A stretch of DNA of 12,374 nt from an uncultured Eubacterium sp. (GTDB taxonomy: Bacteria; Bacillota; Clostridia; Peptostreptococcales; Anaerovoracaceae), in contig CAJJPZ010000059.1 of NCBI GenBank assembly GCA_905193765.1, positions 1-12,374 of the forward strand. The letters are read 5' to 3'. Below, one piece after another: positions 12,134 through 12,374 of this stretch (position 1 is the first letter of the stretch; each line of letters begins with the position of its first letter). The notes below the pieces were generated by a model that was given only the letters and a program-made list of their open reading frames with translations, was not told the DNA's origin and ran no database searches. A program made the translations under genes and the position numbers.

Positions 12134-12374
12134 TCACTGCCCCGTTACGATCGCCCCATCCTTTACATTTATTAGAACATCGCATGTGTTCCTCAGATCT
12201 TCCTTATGATGCGTTGCGATTATCACCGTTGCGCCCCGCTGCTTTTCTTCTTTTATTATGTCGTATACCTGCTGTACGCCCTGATCGTCCAGTGCATTCG
12301 TAGGTTCATCCAGCAGGATCAGGTCCTGTTTTTCGAAGATCGCCTGCGCGATATTGAGCCTCTGCTTCATACCC
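12134..12374 (-). CDS. ABC transporter ATP-binding protein, C-terminal part
   Basis: Only the last about 80 codons lie in the window; the reading frame continues past its edge, so the ATG within it is not the start. The tail of the ABC signature (GMKQRL), Walker B with D-loop (LILLDEPTNALDDQG) and switch histidine (IIATHHKED) are all intact, ending shortly after in VKDGAIVTGQ at a TGA (12136-12134). The short C-terminus after the H-loop and the GMKQRL signature fit an ABC-2/exporter-type ATPase such as those of drug or peptide exporters, but the permease lies outside or is absent downstream. It heads the minus-strand gene block that continues to the sigma factor. Confidence 0.9.
   Translation of the reverse strand, partial: GMKQRLNIAQAIFEKQDLILLDEPTNALDDQGVQQVYDIIKEEKQRGATVIIATHHKEDLRNTCDVLINVKDGAIVTGQ

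Noticed and set aside
1..12374. tRNA, rRNA or complete insertion sequence
   Set aside because: No cloverleaf-like sequence, rRNA segment or transposase-like frame was recognised on either strand.

Overview
The window reads as chromosomal DNA of an anaerobic Bacillota, most likely a Clostridia member. The evidence is a complete T-box riboswitch (an almost exclusively Gram-positive device), Gram-positive style AGGAGG ribosome sites, several TTG/GTG starts, secreted proteins with simple signal peptides, and an APC transporter plus fatty/aryl-acid ligase repertoire typical of amino-acid fermenters. Genus or family cannot be fixed from the sequence alone.

Layout. Bases 1-143 carry the last 46 codons of an unidentified plus-strand gene, closed by a hairpin at 252-287. 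A complete APC-superfamily amino acid/amine permease follows (418-1887) with its own terminator (1957-1992). Bases about 2020-2530 hold no credible gene but are dense in hairpins. They include a multi-branched fold at 2064-2127 and three diverged 37-base copies of one hairpin (two direct, one inverted) whose stems differ by largely compensatory changes. A minus-strand secreted fibronectin-III-like protein (3692-2682) comes next. Its leader has an extended -10 promoter with a 14-bp tandem repeat directly upstream and a 16-bp perfect palindrome. Bases 4076-4918 are a graveyard: an internally deleted MFS transporter and a 5'-region scrap of a YtcJ-like amidohydrolase, both on the minus strand and probably once one operon.

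The most informative locus is 4951-7149. A strong promoter drives a T-box leader whose specifier reads UAC (Tyr) and whose UGGU bulge fits a tRNA with discriminator A. The leader controls a single intact class I acyl/aryl-CoA ligase rather than a synthetase or an obvious biosynthetic gene. The simplest reading is tyrosine salvage by activation of an aryl acid when tyrosyl-tRNA is uncharged; the substrate is inferred, not shown.

Convergent to it is a minus-strand AAA-ATPase/PD-(D/E)XK protein (8950-7271). Its 5' leader contains a scrap of the 3' end of the same gene family. Upstream are a small XRE regulator (9432-9100) and a co-directional minus-strand block: the end of an ABC transporter ATPase (12374-12134), a membrane-anchored protein, a secreted protein, an ECF-like sigma factor, and a translationally coupled membrane protein that looks like its anti-sigma factor (10318-9581). 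The sigma/anti-sigma pair overlaps by ATGA. The upstream envelope genes are natural candidates for its regulon or signal input, but this is contextual.
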